A stretch of DNA of 64,000 nt from Alphaproteobacteria bacterium (GTDB taxonomy: Bacteria > Pseudomonadota > Alphaproteobacteria > Rhodobacterales > Rhodobacteraceae): NCBI GenBank assembly GCA_030425925.1, contig JAUHZO010000019.1, positions 27,871 to 91,870 on the forward strand, given 5' to 3'. The translations under genes and the position numbers were made by a program. Shown one piece after another: positions 27,530 through 37,697 of this stretch. The notes below the pieces were generated by a model. That model did no database searches and was not told where the DNA came from. It saw nothing but the letters and a program-made list of their open reading frames with translations. Position 1 is the stretch's first letter. The number at the start of each line of letters is the position of its first letter.

Positions 27530-27754
27530 TTGCCTCTCGCCTTGTTCTGTCTTATGGTTGAGAGCAGTTTAACGCATGCGGGTTAGAGGTAAAATCACTT
27601 TCCACGCGCGCGCGGAACCCTGCGCGAAATCCCTGTCGCGGATTGGCGTCATACTGTTGGGCATCGCTTCACAGAGTGTTTCGCGGTGGAATGTGGTCAA
27701 AAGTTGGACAAATAAAGGCCAATATGGGTAAGAAGGCCCGGACGGAGGCGTACC

Positions 27755-28081
27755 ATGCAATCACAGCGCGCAAAATACAATCTCGGCCAGGTTGTCCGCC
27801 ATCGCAAGCACCCGTTCCGCGGCGTGATCTTTGATGTCGACCCCGAGTTCAGCAATACCGAAGAATGGTACGAGGCGATCCCTGAAGAGGCGCGCCCGGT
27901 GAAGGATCAGCCCTTCTACCACCTTCTGGCCGAAAACGATCAGAGTTTCTACGTGGCCTATGTGTCAGAGCAGAACCTGGTGGCGGATTATTCCGGCGAG
28001 CCGGTGGATCACCCCGACGTGCCCGACCTGTTCGGGTCGTTCGAAGATGGCAGCTACGAGCTGCATTTCCAGCTGAACTGA
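27755..28081 (+). CDS. hspQ: Heat shock protein HspQ
   Basis: 108-residue HspQ/YccV-domain protein. The core YNLGQVVRHRKHPFRGVIFDVDPEF and the later QPFYHLLAENDQSFYVAYVSEQNL match the family, which in enterobacteria binds hemimethylated DNA and acts as an adaptor for Lon protease. The length is normal. A long 225-bp leader separates it from the divergent transglycosylase gene; I could not identify a clear sigma-32 promoter there. Confidence 0.92.
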   Translation: MQSQRAKYNLGQVVRHRKHPFRGVIFDVDPEFSNTEEWYEAIPEEARPVKDQPFYHLLAENDQSFYVAYVSEQNLVADYSGEPVDHPDVPDLFGSFEDGSYELHFQLN

Positions 28082-28112
28082 GCCCTGTGCCCGGCCCGAA
28101 GGCCGCGCCCTT

Positions 28113-29165
28113 TCAGCCCTGGCTGGTCAGCAGGTCCAGAAAGGCGTCGATGGTGCCGTCGGTCTGGCTCCAGTCACAGACCAGCCGGCCGGTGACGGGC
28201 GCGTCGTCTGCCGCGTTGTCCAGATCGCCCCAGGGGTGGTAGACCGCGCCGCCGCCCAGCAGGGAACGATGCAGGCGGGCCGGGGCCTCGAAGAAGATCA
28301 TGTTGGCCTGCGTGTCGTTGTGCACGCGCAACCCCGCCGCCTCGACCCCCGCGCGCAGGCGGGCGGCGGCGGCATTGGCGCGCGTGGCCAGATCGTGCCA
28401 AAGATCGTCCGTCAGGTAGGCCTCCATCTGTGCGGCCAGATAGCGGTGCTTTGAAAACAGATGGGCGCCGCGTTTGCGGCGCAGTTCGAATTCAAGCGCC
28501 GAATGGCGGTCGGGGTCGAAGATCACCACCGCCTCGACCCCCATCAGCCCGTTCTTGGTGCCGCCGAACACGGCGATGTCCACGCCCAGCCGCCAGGTCA
28601 TCTGCGCAGGCGTGCAGCCAAGTGCGGCGCAGGCATTGGCAAACCGCGCGCCATCCAGATGCACGGGCAGGTCAAACGCCTTGGCCACGTCGCAAAGCGC
28701 GGCAAGCTGGGCCAGCGAATGCACGTTGCCGCGTTCGGTCACCTGCGTGATCGACACCGGCCCGCGCTGCGGTCCGTGCACGCCGCGGGTTTGCTCGCCC
28801 GCGATGGCGGCGTTCAGCGCGTCGGGCGTCATGCGGTCACCGCCTGGCACCAGCGTCAGCTTGGCCCCGCCGGTATAGAATTCCGGCGCGTTGCATTCGT
28901 CTTCGTGGATATGCGCGACCGGCGTGCAGAACACGGTCTGGAACGGCTGGCACAGCAGCGCCAGCGCAAGGCTGTTGGCCGCGGTGCCCGTGGGCACCAG
29001 GTAGACGGCGGCATCCGGCGCTTCGAACAGATCGCGAATCCGGTCGGCCACAGAAGCCGACAGCGCATCGCCGCCATAGCCCATGGCATAGCCCGCGTTG
29101 GCGCGGGTCAGCGCCTCCAGCACCTGCGGCGGCACCGGCCCGGAATTGTCGGAGGCAAAGTTCAT
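28113..29165 (-). CDS. Low-specificity threonine aldolase (beta-eliminating lyase family)
   Basis: 350-residue PLP enzyme cleaving L-threonine or allo-threonine to glycine and acetaldehyde. Lys204 in FGGTKNGLMG is the Schiff-base lysine. The conserved HLDGARFANA (Asp171, Arg174) contacts the cofactor, and SDNSGPVPP near the N-terminus is the family start. Its ATG overlaps the stop of the YcgN-like gene by four bases (29162-29165). Operon order is ribF, ycgN-like, threonine aldolase, all tightly coupled. Confidence 0.9.
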   Translation of the reverse strand: MNFASDNSGPVPPQVLEALTRANAGYAMGYGGDALSASVADRIRDLFEAPDAAVYLVPTGTAANSLALALLCQPFQTVFCTPVAHIHEDECNAPEFYTGGAKLTLVPGGDRMTPDALNAAIAGEQTRGVHGPQRGPVSITQVTERGNVHSLAQLAALCDVAKAFDLPVHLDGARFANACAALGCTPAQMTWRLGVDIAVFGGTKNGLMGVEAVVIFDPDRHSALEFELRRKRGAHLFSKHRYLAAQMEAYLTDDLWHDLATRANAAAARLRAGVEAAGLRVHNDTQANMIFFEAPARLHRSLLGGGAVYHPWGDLDNAADDAPVTGRLVCDWSQTDGTIDAFLDLLTSQG

Positions 29166-29635
29166 GGCAGCGGCTCCTCGATGATGTGGTCTTCCCAATC
29201 GTCCTCGTCGACGTCGAACTCGGCCACCGTGCGGTGGCGCATGGACACGCCCGCCTCGTGCACCGTCTCGGGCGAGCCCGAGATCAGCGGGTGCCAGTCG
29301 GGCAGGGGCCGGCCCTGCCACAGCAGCTTGTAGGCGCAGGTTTCCGGCATCCAGTACAGGTTGCGGTCCATGTTCGAGGGCTTCAGCACGATGCATTCCG
29401 GCACGAACTGGTGGCGGATGTCGTATTGCGCGCAGCGGCAGGTGGTGTCGTCGAACAGGCGGCAGGCGACGCGGGTCAGGGCAACTTCGCCCGTGGTCTC
29501 GTCTTCCAGCTTGTTCAGGCAGCACTTGCCGCAACCGTCGCACAGCGCTTCCCATTCGCGGTCCGACATCTGGTCGAGCCGTTTCTTCTCCCAGAACCTT
29601 GCGGGCAGGCCGGTGCGGCGGATGGGATCGCTCAT
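29162..29635 (-). CDS. YcgN family cysteine-cluster protein
   Basis: 157 residues, of the UPF0260/YcgN type. A clustered CDGCGKCC motif (Cys32, 35, 38, 39) and a second CRLFDDTTCRCAQYD region suggest metal or iron-sulfur binding. The WEALCDGCGKCCLNKLED start is diagnostic of the family, whose role is unknown. Start and stop both overlap neighbours by ATGA, so it is cotranslated between ribF and the aldolase. Confidence 0.88.
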   Translation of the reverse strand: MSDPIRRTGLPARFWEKKRLDQMSDREWEALCDGCGKCCLNKLEDETTGEVALTRVACRLFDDTTCRCAQYDIRHQFVPECIVLKPSNMDRNLYWMPETCAYKLLWQGRPLPDWHPLISGSPETVHEAGVSMRHRTVAEFDVDEDDWEDHIIEEPLP

Positions 29636-30564
29636 AGCGCGGCCAGGATGGTCCGCGCGCGGGCGCAATCGGCGTCCATCTGGGTGATCAGCGCGTCGAG
29701 CCCGTCGAACCGTTCCTCGGGCCGCAGGTACTCCACCAGCCCGACGGACAGGGTGGAGCCATACAGATCGCCGGAGAAATCGAACAGGAAGGTTTCGATA
29801 TTGGGCACCTGGCCGTCGAACATGGGCCGCACACCCACGCTGGCGGCGCCGTGATACTGGCCGGCATGCGGGCCGTCCATCACCTGGACAAGCACCGCGT
29901 AGACGCCAAAGCGCGGCGGGTGCAGACCGTCGATCGACATGTTCGCGGTTGGATAGCCCAGCTCGCGCCCGCGCTGTTCGCCGCCGATCACCTCGCCCTC
30001 GATCCGGTGCCAATGGCCCAGGAGGGCTGCGGCATCGCGCGGGCGACCGTCGCTGAGCGCGTTGCGGATGGCGGTCGACGACACCTGCGTGCCCGCGGTT
30101 TCCAGCAGGTCCGCCACGGTGACACCAAAGCCCATCTCGGCCCCGAAGGCCTGCAGGTCCTGCACCGTCCCGGCGCGGCCCTTGCCGAAACAGAAATCGG
30201 CCCCCACCACGACATGGCACAGGCCCAGGCCGCGATGGATCACCCGTTCGGCAAAGTCGCGCGGGCTCAGCCCGGCCAGCGCGGCGTTGAAGTTCATCTC
30301 GTACAGCCGGTCCACCCCGATCTTGGCCAGCCGCGAGGCGCGCGCCTCGGCGTTCATCAGCCGGAAGGGCGGCGCGTCCGGCGCGAAATAGGCGCGCGGA
30401 TGCGGCTCGAAGGTCAGCACGCCAAGGGGGGCGTCCGGCGCGGCGGCGCGCGCCAGGCCGATCACCGCCTGATGGCCCAGATGCACGCCGTCGAAATTGC
30501 CGATGGCGACGCTGGCACCGCGATCGGCGGCTGAGACGTATTGGTAATCCCGGATGATCCGCAT
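29632..30564 (-). CDS. ribF: Bifunctional riboflavin kinase/FAD synthetase RibF
   Basis: 310-residue enzyme making FMN and FAD from riboflavin. The N-terminal adenylyltransferase has GNFDGVHLGHQAVI (about 23-36) and the SSTAIRNALSDG motif. The C-terminal flavokinase domain opens GRELGYPTANMS (about 199-210) and continues through GVYAVLVQV and ETFLFDFSGDLYG. It is first in a three-gene coupled unit. No FMN riboswitch was recognised; only 9 bp separate it from the MocR gene upstream. Confidence 0.94.
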   Translation of the reverse strand: MRIIRDYQYVSAADRGASVAIGNFDGVHLGHQAVIGLARAAAPDAPLGVLTFEPHPRAYFAPDAPPFRLMNAEARASRLAKIGVDRLYEMNFNAALAGLSPRDFAERVIHRGLGLCHVVVGADFCFGKGRAGTVQDLQAFGAEMGFGVTVADLLETAGTQVSSTAIRNALSDGRPRDAAALLGHWHRIEGEVIGGEQRGRELGYPTANMSIDGLHPPRFGVYAVLVQVMDGPHAGQYHGAASVGVRPMFDGQVPNIETFLFDFSGDLYGSTLSVGLVEYLRPEERFDGLDALITQMDADCARARTILAAL

Positions 30565-30573
30565 GGGTGTCGG

Positions 30574-32046
30574 TTAGCCGTCCCGGGGCAAAGCTGCAAG
30601 CGCCGAGGCGATGCGCGCGATGCCTTCGTCGATACGGTCGGCGGGGATCGAGCTGTAGCCCAGCCGGTAGAAATGGCGCGGCCGGTCGGGGCCGGCAAAG
30701 AATGGCGCGCCCGGTTCGATCAGCACGCTGTCGCGCCGCAGCCTGTCGGCCAGCGCTTCGGTATCGGTGTCCTCGGGCGCGGCCATCCAGAACGACGATC
30801 CGCCATGTGCGCCCTTGCCCGCGATCTCCAGCCCGTGGGTACGAATCGCGGCTTCCATCACCTGGCGGCGGTTGTTCAGGGCGCGGCTCATCCGGCGAAT
30901 CAGCGCGTCGTAATGGCCCAGCGACAGGAAATAGGCCGCGGTGCGCTGGATATGGCCGGGCGGGTGGCGCAGCACGCTGGCCCTGAGCGCGCGCGCCTCG
31001 GCGATGAAGGCGGCAGAGCCCACCAGATATCCCAGCCGCAGCCCGGGAAAGAGCGATTTGGAAAAGCTGCCGACATAGATCACGCGCCCGTCCTCATCCA
31101 GGCTTTTCAGCGCCGGGCTGGGCGGGCCCAGAAAGGACATCTCGAATTCGTAATCGTCCTCCACCACCACGGCGTCAAGCGCGCGGGCGCGCGCCAGCAG
31201 CGCCTCGCGTCGGGTGCGCGGCAGGGTGGCCGAGCTGGGGCATTGATGGCTGGGGGTGGTAAAGATCACCTGGGTGGCCGCGGGAACGGCATCGGCGGGC
31301 AGGCCGTGTTCGTCCACCGCGATCGGGCAGACCTGCGCGCTGGACTGCCGCAGCAGGCTGCGCAGCGCCGGGTAGCACGGGTCTTCGATGGCGGTGCGGC
31401 GGCCCTGCGCGGCCAGCAGTTGCACCGCCAGCCACAGCGCGTTCTGTGCGCCCAGCGTGATCAGGATTTCCTCGGGCGCGGCGATGATGCCGCGTCGGGG
31501 CAGCGTGTGCCGGGCGATGAACGACACCAGTTCGGGATCGTCGCGGTCGAACTGATCCTGGGTCAGGGCGTTGAAATCCTTGGCACCCAGCGCCTGCATG
31601 GCGCAAAGCCGCCAGTTGGCGTGGTCGAACAGTTGCGGATCGGCCTGCCCGTAGATGAAGGGATAGCGGTAGCGCGCCCAGTCCTCGGGCTTGTCCAGAC
31701 GCGCCCCGCCGGTAAAGCGCTGCACCAGCGCGGCGTCCCAGTCGACCCGGTCGGTGCGGGGCGCCAGCGGGCCGAAATCCGGCGGCTCGGGCGCATTGTC
31801 CGAGACGAAATAGCCCGACCGCCCGCGCGACGTAAGATAGTCGTTTGCCAGAAGCTCGGTATAGGCCAGCGTCACCGTGATCCGGCTGACGCCCAGATGG
31901 CTGGCAAGCCGTCGCGACGATGGCAGCTTTTCGCCCCGCCGGAAGCGGCCCGACAGGATGCCCTCGGCCACCATCTGCTGGATCCGCGCCTGCAGCGTGC
32001 CCTGCGCGCCGGGTCTGAGAAAGAAGGTTTCCACGGGAACGGCCAT
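30574..32046 (-). CDS. MocR/PdxR-type transcriptional regulator (GntR HTH plus aminotransferase-like domain)
   Basis: 490 residues. The N-terminal winged helix (about 15-80) has RRGEKLPSSRRLASHLGVSRITVTLAY, typical of GntR proteins. From about residue 110 on it is a class I aminotransferase-like PLP domain with Schiff-base Lys in YVGSFSKSLFPGLRLGY. Such proteins sense PLP or amino compounds. It is divergent from the tryptophan/anthranilate operon, 158 bp away, so it could regulate that operon, itself or a distant pdx gene; the sequence does not decide. Confidence 0.88.
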   Translation of the reverse strand: MAVPVETFFLRPGAQGTLQARIQQMVAEGILSGRFRRGEKLPSSRRLASHLGVSRITVTLAYTELLANDYLTSRGRSGYFVSDNAPEPPDFGPLAPRTDRVDWDAALVQRFTGGARLDKPEDWARYRYPFIYGQADPQLFDHANWRLCAMQALGAKDFNALTQDQFDRDDPELVSFIARHTLPRRGIIAAPEEILITLGAQNALWLAVQLLAAQGRRTAIEDPCYPALRSLLRQSSAQVCPIAVDEHGLPADAVPAATQVIFTTPSHQCPSSATLPRTRREALLARARALDAVVVEDDYEFEMSFLGPPSPALKSLDEDGRVIYVGSFSKSLFPGLRLGYLVGSAAFIAEARALRASVLRHPPGHIQRTAAYFLSLGHYDALIRRMSRALNNRRQVMEAAIRTHGLEIAGKGAHGGSSFWMAAPEDTDTEALADRLRRDSVLIEPGAPFFAGPDRPRHFYRLGYSSIPADRIDEGIARIASALAALPRDG

Positions 32047-32114
32047 GGCGGCAGCGTAGTCTGGCAGTACGGCGCGTGCAATCTGGACTTATCGCAATTT
32101 GCTTCAGGCTCAGA

Positions 32115-32132
32115 TATTTCAAGCTTGAAATA
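32115..32132. promoter_or_regulatory. 18-bp perfect palindrome, candidate MarR operator
   Basis: The sequence TATTTCAAGCTTGAAATA is identical on both strands. It lies 74 bp before the first gene of the tryptophan/anthranilate operon and covers the predicted -35 hexamer. Palindromes of this size and AT-rich form are typical MarR-family operators, and a marR gene is the third gene of the operon. Confidence 0.75.
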
Positions 32133-32153
32133 ATGGCGACGACCGCCTAGGCT
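32125..32153 (+). promoter_or_regulatory. Predicted sigma-70 type promoter of the anthranilate operon
   Basis: TTGAAA at 32125-32130 and TAGGCT at 32148-32153 are separated by exactly 17 bases. The -35 box lies within the 18-bp palindrome, so binding there would block RNA polymerase. The assignment rests on spacing and match only. Confidence 0.5.
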
Positions 32154-32205
32154 GATCCCGACCACGCCCGTCCGATCCGGCGCGCGCGGTGCGGCGAGGA
32201 GGCGG

Positions 32206-34506
32206 ATGATGCGCGTAGCATGTCTGGGAGGCGGGCCCGCGGGCCTGTATTTCGCGATCTCGATGAAGCTGCGCGATCCCGCGCACGAGGTGGTGGTGAT
32301 CGAACGCAACCGCGCCAACGACACCTTTGGCTGGGGCGTGGTTCTGTCGGACGACGCGCTGGACAACCTGGAAGCCAACGATCCCGTCAGTGCCCGCGCC
32401 ATCCGCGACCACTTTGCCTACTGGGACGATATCGCCGTGGTGCATGGCGGCGTGCGCACCGTGTCGGGCGGGCACGGCTTTGCCGGGATCGGCCGCCGCC
32501 AGATGCTGATCCTGTTGCAGGACAGGGCGCGCGACCTGGGGGTGGAGCTGCGGTTCCAGACCGAATTCGACAGCGCCGAAAGCTATCGCAAGGACTATGA
32601 CCTTGTCGTCGCCGCCGACGGGATCAATTCCCGCGTGCGCAGCGAATATGCCGCGCAGTTCCGCCCCGACATCGACATGCGCGAATGCAAGTTCGTCTGG
32701 CTGGGCACGCGCCAGAAATTCGACGACGCCTTCACTTTCCTGTTCGAAAAGACCGAACATGGCTGGGTCTGGGCGCATGTCTACCAGTTCGACGCCGACA
32801 CCGCGACCTTCATCGTGGAATGCCAGCAGGACACCTGGGACCGCTGGGGGTTCGCGCAGATGTCCAAGGCACAAACCGTGGAAACCTGCCGCCGTATCTT
32901 TGCCGCGCATCTGGGCGGGCACGATCTGATGTCCAACGCGGCGCATCTGCGCGGCTCGGCGGTCTGGATGAACTTCCCCCGGGTGATCTGCGAGACCTGG
33001 CACCACGAAAACGTGGTGTTGATGGGGGATGCCGCGGCGACGGGGCATTTCTCCATCGGATCGGGCTCGCGTCTGGCGTTTGACAGCGCGATCTCGCTGG
33101 CGACCTACCTGCACTCCGAGCCCACGCTGCAGGCGGCGTTCGAGCGCTATCAGGCCGAGCGGCGGCTGGAGGTGCTGCGGCTGCAATCGGCGGCGCGCAA
33201 CTCGCTGGAATGGTTCGAACAGGTGGAACGCTATCTCGACCTCGATCCGGTGCAGTTCGCCTATTCCCTTCTGACCCGGTCGCAGCGGATTTCCCACGAA
33301 AACCTGCGCCTGCGCGACCGGACGTGGCTGGAAGGGGCCGAACGCTGGTTCCAGACCCGGGCGGGGGTGGCCCCGGAGGCGCCGGTGCGGGCGCCGATGT
33401 TTGCGCCGTTCCGCCTGCGCGGGATGGAGGTGAAGAACCGCATCGTCGTCTCGCCCATGGCGCAATACAAGGCGGTGGACGGTTGTCCCACCGACTGGCA
33501 CCTGATCCATTACGGCGAACGCGCCAAGGGCGGGGCCGGGCTGGTCTTTACCGAAATGACCTGTGTCTCGCCCGAGGGACGGATCACGCCGGGCTGCCCG
33601 GGGCTGTACGATCCGGCGCATGAAGCGGCGTGGCGGCGGCTGACGGCGTTCGTGCACGCCGAAACCTCGGCCCGCATCTGCTGCCAGATCGGACATTCCG
33701 GGCGCAAGGGCTCGACCCAGCTGGGCTGGGAAGAGATGGACGCGCCGCTGCCGTCGGGCAACTGGGAGGTGATGTCGGCCTCGGCCATCCCGTGGTCCGA
33801 CGCCAACCCTGTCCCGCGCGAGATGACCCGCGCCGACATGGACCGCGTGCGCGATCAGTTTGTCGCGGCAGCGGAAATGGCTGCGCGCGCCGGGTTCGAC
33901 ATGATCGAACTGCACGCCGCGCATGGCTATCTGATCTCGTCCTTCATCTCTCCGCTGTCGAACCGGCGGCAGGACGGCTATGGCGGCGGTCTGGACAACC
34001 GGATGCGCTATCCGCTCGAGGTGTTCGCCGCGATGCGCGCCGTCTGGCCCGCGGACAAGCCGATGTCGGTGCGCATCTCCGCCAACGACTGGGTGGGGGA
34101 GCGCGGCGTCACCCCCCAGGACGCGGTGGACATCGCGCGCGCCTTCCAGGCGGCCGGGGCCGATCTGATCGACGTCTCTGCCGGGCAGACCAGCCAGGAG
34201 GCGCGGCCGGTCTATGGCCGGATGTTCCAGACGCCGTTTTCCGACCGCATCCGCAACGAGGCGGGCATCGCCACCATGGCCGTGGGCAATATCCACGAGG
34301 CCGACCACGCCAATTCCATCCTGATGGCGGGCCGCGCCGATCTGGTGGCGCTGGGCCGTCCGCATCTGGCCGATCCGTACTGGACCCTGCACGAGGCCGC
34401 CCGCATCGGCGACCGTGCCGCGCCGGACTGGCCCCTGCCGTATCTCGCAGGCCGCGATCAGGCCTGGCGGCTGGCCGATCGCGACGCCGAGGCGATCCGG
34501 GTATGA
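32206..34506 (+). CDS. Anthraniloyl-CoA (2-aminobenzoyl-CoA) monooxygenase/reductase-like two-domain flavoprotein
   Basis: 766-residue fusion of two flavoenzymes. Residues 1-390 form a UbiH/PHBH-like FAD monooxygenase ([10 protein letters not shown] at 8-17, [12 protein letters not shown], and [14 protein letters not shown] as second FAD motif). Residues 395-766 form an old-yellow-enzyme-type NADH:flavin oxidoreductase ([39 protein letters not shown]). This architecture is that of 2-aminobenzoyl-CoA monooxygenase/reductase, which hydroxylates and reduces anthraniloyl-CoA to 2-amino-5-oxocyclohex-1-ene-carboxyl-CoA; the related salicylyl-CoA 5-hydroxylase is the alternative. The CoA ligase and kynureninase in the same operon favour anthraniloyl-CoA. 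Confidence 0.9.
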   Translation: MMRVACLGGGPAGLYFAISMKLRDPAHEVVVIERNRANDTFGWGVVLSDDALDNLEANDPVSARAIRDHFAYWDDIAVVHGGVRTVSGGHGFAGIGRRQMLILLQDRARDLGVELRFQTEFDSAESYRKDYDLVVAADGINSRVRSEYAAQFRPDIDMRECKFVWLGTRQKFDDAFTFLFEKTEHGWVWAHVYQFDADTATFIVECQQDTWDRWGFAQMSKAQTVETCRRIFAAHLGGHDLMSNAAHLRGSAVWMNFPRVICETWHHENVVLMGDAAATGHFSIGSGSRLAFDSAISLATYLHSEPTLQAAFERYQAERRLEVLRLQSAARNSLEWFEQVERYLDLDPVQFAYSLLTRSQRISHENLRLRDRTWLEGAERWFQTRAGVAPEAPVRAPMFAPFRLRGMEVKNRIVVSPMAQYKAVDGCPTDWHLIHYGERAKGGAGLVFTEMTCVSPEGRITPGCPGLYDPAHEAAWRRLTAFVHAETSARICCQIGHSGRKGSTQLGWEEMDAPLPSGNWEVMSASAIPWSDANPVPREMTRADMDRVRDQFVAAAEMAARAGFDMIELHAAHGYLISSFISPLSNRRQDGYGGGLDNRMRYPLEVFAAMRAVWPADKPMSVRISANDWVGERGVTPQDAVDIARAFQAAGADLIDVSAGQTSQEARPVYGRMFQTPFSDRIRNEAGIATMAVGNIHEADHANSILMAGRADLVALGRPHLADPYWTLHEAARIGDRAAPDWPLPYLAGRDQAWRLADRDAEAIRV

Positions 34507-35261
34507 GCGTCGCGGACCGGCATGTGGTTGTCAGTGGCGGGGGCACCGGGGTGGGCCGGGCGCTGGCCGAAACCCTGGCGCATGCCGGGGCGCGGGTGAC
34601 CATCCTGGGCCGCCGCGAAGGCCCGTTGCGCGAAACCGCCCGCCAGCACCGCTTTATCGGCTGGGTGTGCTGCGACGTCACCGACCGCAGCGCGCTGCGC
34701 GACGCGTTTCGCCAGGCCCGCGGGCTCAACGGTCCGGTGACAGTGGCCGTGGCCAATGCCGGGGCGGCCGAAAGCGTGCCCTTTGCCCGCCTGACCGACG
34801 ACCACCTGCACAAGATGCTGGCGGTCAACCTGGTGGGGGTCGTGCATGTCTGGCAGGCCGCACTGGACGACATGAAGACCGAAGGCTGGGGACGGCTGAT
34901 TGCCATCGCCTCGACGGCCGGGCTCAAGGGTTACGCCTATGTCTCGGCCTATGCCGCGGCCAAGCACGGGGTGGTCGGGCTGACCCGGTCGGTGGCGCTG
35001 GAACTTGCAGACAGCGGCATCACCGCCAATGCCATCTGCCCGGGCTTCATCGAAACCCCGCTGCTGGAACGGTCGCTGGCCAATATCATGGCCAGGACCG
35101 GGCTGAGCGAAGAGGCCGCGCGCGCGGCCCTGATCGCGGGCAACCCGCAGAAACGTTTCATCCAGCCCGATGAGGTGGCGGGGGCCGCCCTGTGGCTGTG
35201 CTCGGACTCCGCCCGGTCGGTCAACGGGCTTGCCCTGCCGGTGTCGGGGGGCGAGGTATGA
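34503..35261 (+). CDS. SDR family oxidoreductase of the anthranilate operon
   Basis: 252-residue classical SDR. The NAD(P) motif [13 protein letters not shown] lies near residues 11-23, and the active-site Ser-Tyr-Lys is given by [22 protein letters not shown] (YAAAK). It ends near a [21 protein letters not shown] segment typical of the family. By position it likely oxidises or reduces a hydroxy/oxo group of the alicyclic CoA intermediate after ring attack. It overlaps the flavoprotein stop by ATGA. Confidence 0.85.
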   Translation: MSVADRHVVVSGGGTGVGRALAETLAHAGARVTILGRREGPLRETARQHRFIGWVCCDVTDRSALRDAFRQARGLNGPVTVAVANAGAAESVPFARLTDDHLHKMLAVNLVGVVHVWQAALDDMKTEGWGRLIAIASTAGLKGYAYVSAYAAAKHGVVGLTRSVALELADSGITANAICPGFIETPLLERSLANIMARTGLSEEAARAALIAGNPQKRFIQPDEVAGAALWLCSDSARSVNGLALPVSGGEV

Positions 35262-35737
35262 CCGCCGCGTCGCACGATCCCGCCCCGCGGTCCGAGCCGC
35301 TGTCGCGCGCGCGGCTCAGGCTGTGGTTGCGGCTGCTCAAGGCCAGCAAGCTGGTCGAAGAGGAACTGCGCCGCCGCATGCGTGCCGAACTGGGCACCAC
35401 GCTGCCACGCTTTGACGTGATGTCGGCCCTCAGCCGCGCGCCGGATGGCCTGAAGATGAGCGAGATTTCCCGCCGGTTGCGGGTGTCGAACGGCAATATC
35501 ACCGGCATCGTCGACAAGCTGACCGAAGAGGGCATCGCCCTGCGCGTCGCCGTGCCGGGCGACCGCCGCGCCAACCGGGTCCGGCTGACCCCGCGCGGAC
35601 AGGCGCTGTTTGCCGAGCACGCGCGCCGCCACGAGGCCTGGATCGACGAGATCCTGGGCGGGCTGGATGCCGACGCCGTGGCGCGCATGGTTGCCCGGCT
35701 GGATCATCTTTCGGAACAACTGGAGGAGCAGGACTGA
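35258..35737 (+). CDS. MarR family transcriptional regulator
   Basis: 159 residues with a winged helix-turn-helix at about 55-115 ([50 protein letters not shown] in pattern, including the DRR wing). MarR proteins of aromatic-CoA pathways are usually released from DNA by the aryl-CoA thioester. Encoded inside the operon (ATGA overlap with the SDR), it is the likely ligand-responsive repressor acting at the 32115-32132 palindrome; anthraniloyl-CoA would be the expected effector by analogy. Confidence 0.88.
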   Translation: MTAASHDPAPRSEPLSRARLRLWLRLLKASKLVEEELRRRMRAELGTTLPRFDVMSALSRAPDGLKMSEISRRLRVSNGNITGIVDKLTEEGIALRVAVPGDRRANRVRLTPRGQALFAEHARRHEAWIDEILGGLDADAVARMVARLDHLSEQLEEQD

Positions 35738-35738
35738 C

Positions 35739-36539
35739 ATGCGCAGCGATGTCACGCATTTCAAATGCCGGATCGAGGACGGGATCGCGCATCTTGCGCT
35801 CGACCGGCCCGAACGCAAGAACCCGCTGACCTTCGACAGCTATGCCGAGTTGCGCGACTGGTTCCGCGACCTGCGCCATGACGACACGGTCGGGGCGGTG
35901 GTCTTTGGCCCCAATGGCGGCAATTTCAGTTCGGGCGGGGATGTGCATGACATCATCGGCCCGCTGACGAAGATGAACATGAAGGACCTGCTGGCCTTCA
36001 CCCGCATGACCGGCGATCTGGTGAAGGCAATGATCGGCTGCGGCAAGCCCGTGATCGCCGCCGTCGACGGGGTCTGTGCGGGGGCGGGCGCGATCATCGC
36101 CATGGCCGCCGATCTGCGGGTGGCCACGCCCGAGGCCCGGGTGGCGTTCCTGTTCAACCGTGTCGGGCTGGCCGGCTGCGACATGGGGGCCTGCGCGATC
36201 CTGCCCCGGATCATCGGGCAGGGGCGGGCGGCGGAACTGCTGTATCTGGGCCGCTCCATGAGCGCCGAAGAAGGCGCCGCCTGGGGCTTTTTCAACCGTG
36301 TCGTGCCGCAGGACGCGTTGATGGGCACGGCGCAGGACATGGCCGCGCGCATCGCCGCGGGGCCGGGCTTTGCCAACATGATGACCAAGACGATGCTGGC
36401 GCAGGAATGGTCGATGAGCCTGGAGCAGGCCATCGAGGCCGAGGCGCAGGCGCAGGCGATCTGCATGCAGGGGCAGGATTTCCACCGCGCCTACCATGCG
36501 TTTGTCGCCCGCGAAAAACCGGTGTTCGAGGGCAACTGA
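35739..36539 (+). CDS. Enoyl-CoA hydratase family protein of the anthranilate operon
   Basis: 266-residue crotonase-fold enzyme. Oxyanion-hole segments are [12 protein letters not shown] (about 62-73) and [17 protein letters not shown] (about 110-126). The strand that usually carries the catalytic Glu reads [21 protein letters not shown]. The GCDMGAC loop resembles enzymes acting on cyclic or dienoyl-CoA substrates rather than linear fatty acyl-CoA. It likely hydrates or hydrolyses the ring-derived enoyl-CoA. One base separates it from marR. Confidence 0.86.
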   Translation: MRSDVTHFKCRIEDGIAHLALDRPERKNPLTFDSYAELRDWFRDLRHDDTVGAVVFGPNGGNFSSGGDVHDIIGPLTKMNMKDLLAFTRMTGDLVKAMIGCGKPVIAAVDGVCAGAGAIIAMAADLRVATPEARVAFLFNRVGLAGCDMGACAILPRIIGQGRAAELLYLGRSMSAEEGAAWGFFNRVVPQDALMGTAQDMAARIAAGPGFANMMTKTMLAQEWSMSLEQAIEAEAQAQAICMQGQDFHRAYHAFVAREKPVFEGN

Positions 36540-37696
36540 TGGCAGATCGCAGCTTTCTGGACTGGCCGTTTTTCGAACCACGCCACCGCGCCCATGCCGC
36601 CGAACTCGATGCCTGGGCGCAGGAGGCGCTGGCCGGGATCGATCATGCCGACACCGATGCCGTCTGCCGCCAGCTTGTGTCGGCGCTGGGGTCGGCGGGC
36701 TGGTTGCGGCCCTCGGCAGCGGACGAGGGCGAGCGGCTGGACGTGCGCACGCTGTGCCTGACGCGCGACACGCTGGCCCGTCATGACGGGCTGGCGGATT
36801 TCGCCTTTGCCATGCAGGGGCTGGGCACCGGGGCGATCACCCTGTTCGGCACGGCGGCGCAAAAGGCCGAATGGCTGCCCCGGACCCGGACGGGGCAGGC
36901 CATTTCGGCCTTTGCCCTGACAGAGCCCGCTTCGGGCTCGGACGTGGCGAATTCCACCCTGACCGCGGTGCGCGATGGCGACAGCTATATCCTGAACGGC
37001 GAAAAGACCTGGATTTCCAACGGCGGCATCGCCGATGTCTACACGCTGTTTGCCCGCACCGGCGAGGCACCGGGCGCGCGCGGGCTGTCGGCATTCATCG
37101 TCACCCCGGACCTGCCGGGCTTCGAGGTTGCAGAACGGCTGCACACCATCGCGCCGCACCCGCTGGCGCGGCTGCGCCTTGCCGATTGCCGGGTGCCCGC
37201 CGCGGCGCGTCTGGGCGCGCCGGGCCAGGGGTTTGCCATCGCGATGTCGGTGCTGGACGTGTTCCGGTCGACCGTGGCGGCCGCGGCGCTGGGCTTTGCC
37301 CGCCGCGCGCTGGACGAGTCGCTGGCGCGGATCACCACGCGCCATGTGCAGGGCGCGCCGCTGATCGACCTGCAGATGGTGCAGGGCCATGTCGCCGACA
37401 TGGCGCTGGATGTCGACGCCGCGGCGCTGCTGACTTACCGCGCCGCCTGGGCCAAGGACATGGGCGCCCCCCGCGTCACCCGCGAGGCGGCCATGGCCAA
37501 GCTGTACGCCACCGAGGCCGCGCAGAAGGTCATCGACAGCGCGGTGCAGCTGCATGGCGGCGACGGTGTGAAATCCGGCGAGACGGTGGAACGGCTCTAC
37601 CGCGAGATCCGTGCGCTGCGGATCTACGAAGGCGCGTCGGACGTGCAGCGCGTTGTGATCGCGCGGCAGGTGCAGGCCGCGATGGGAGGGACCTGA
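36539..37696 (+). CDS. Acyl-CoA dehydrogenase of the anthranilate operon
   Basis: 385-residue FAD enzyme. The flavin/substrate motif [15 protein letters not shown] lies near residue 126, and WISNGG follows near 157. The C-terminal [18 protein letters not shown] includes the Glu (IYEG) that serves as catalytic base in most family members. The TGATG overlap with the hydratase gene sets the start. It probably introduces a double bond into the alicyclic or ring-opened CoA ester formed from anthraniloyl-CoA. Confidence 0.89.
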   Translation: MADRSFLDWPFFEPRHRAHAAELDAWAQEALAGIDHADTDAVCRQLVSALGSAGWLRPSAADEGERLDVRTLCLTRDTLARHDGLADFAFAMQGLGTGAITLFGTAAQKAEWLPRTRTGQAISAFALTEPASGSDVANSTLTAVRDGDSYILNGEKTWISNGGIADVYTLFARTGEAPGARGLSAFIVTPDLPGFEVAERLHTIAPHPLARLRLADCRVPAAARLGAPGQGFAIAMSVLDVFRSTVAAAALGFARRALDESLARITTRHVQGAPLIDLQMVQGHVADMALDVDAAALLTYRAAWAKDMGAPRVTREAAMAKLYATEAAQKVIDSAVQLHGGDGVKSGETVERLYREIRALRIYEGASDVQRVVIARQVQAAMGGT

Positions 37697-37697
37697 G

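Noticed and set aside
27530..27754. Heat-shock (sigma-32) promoter before hspQ
   Set aside because: Expected from the gene's name, but no convincing -35/-10 pair of that class could be placed in the 225-bp leader.
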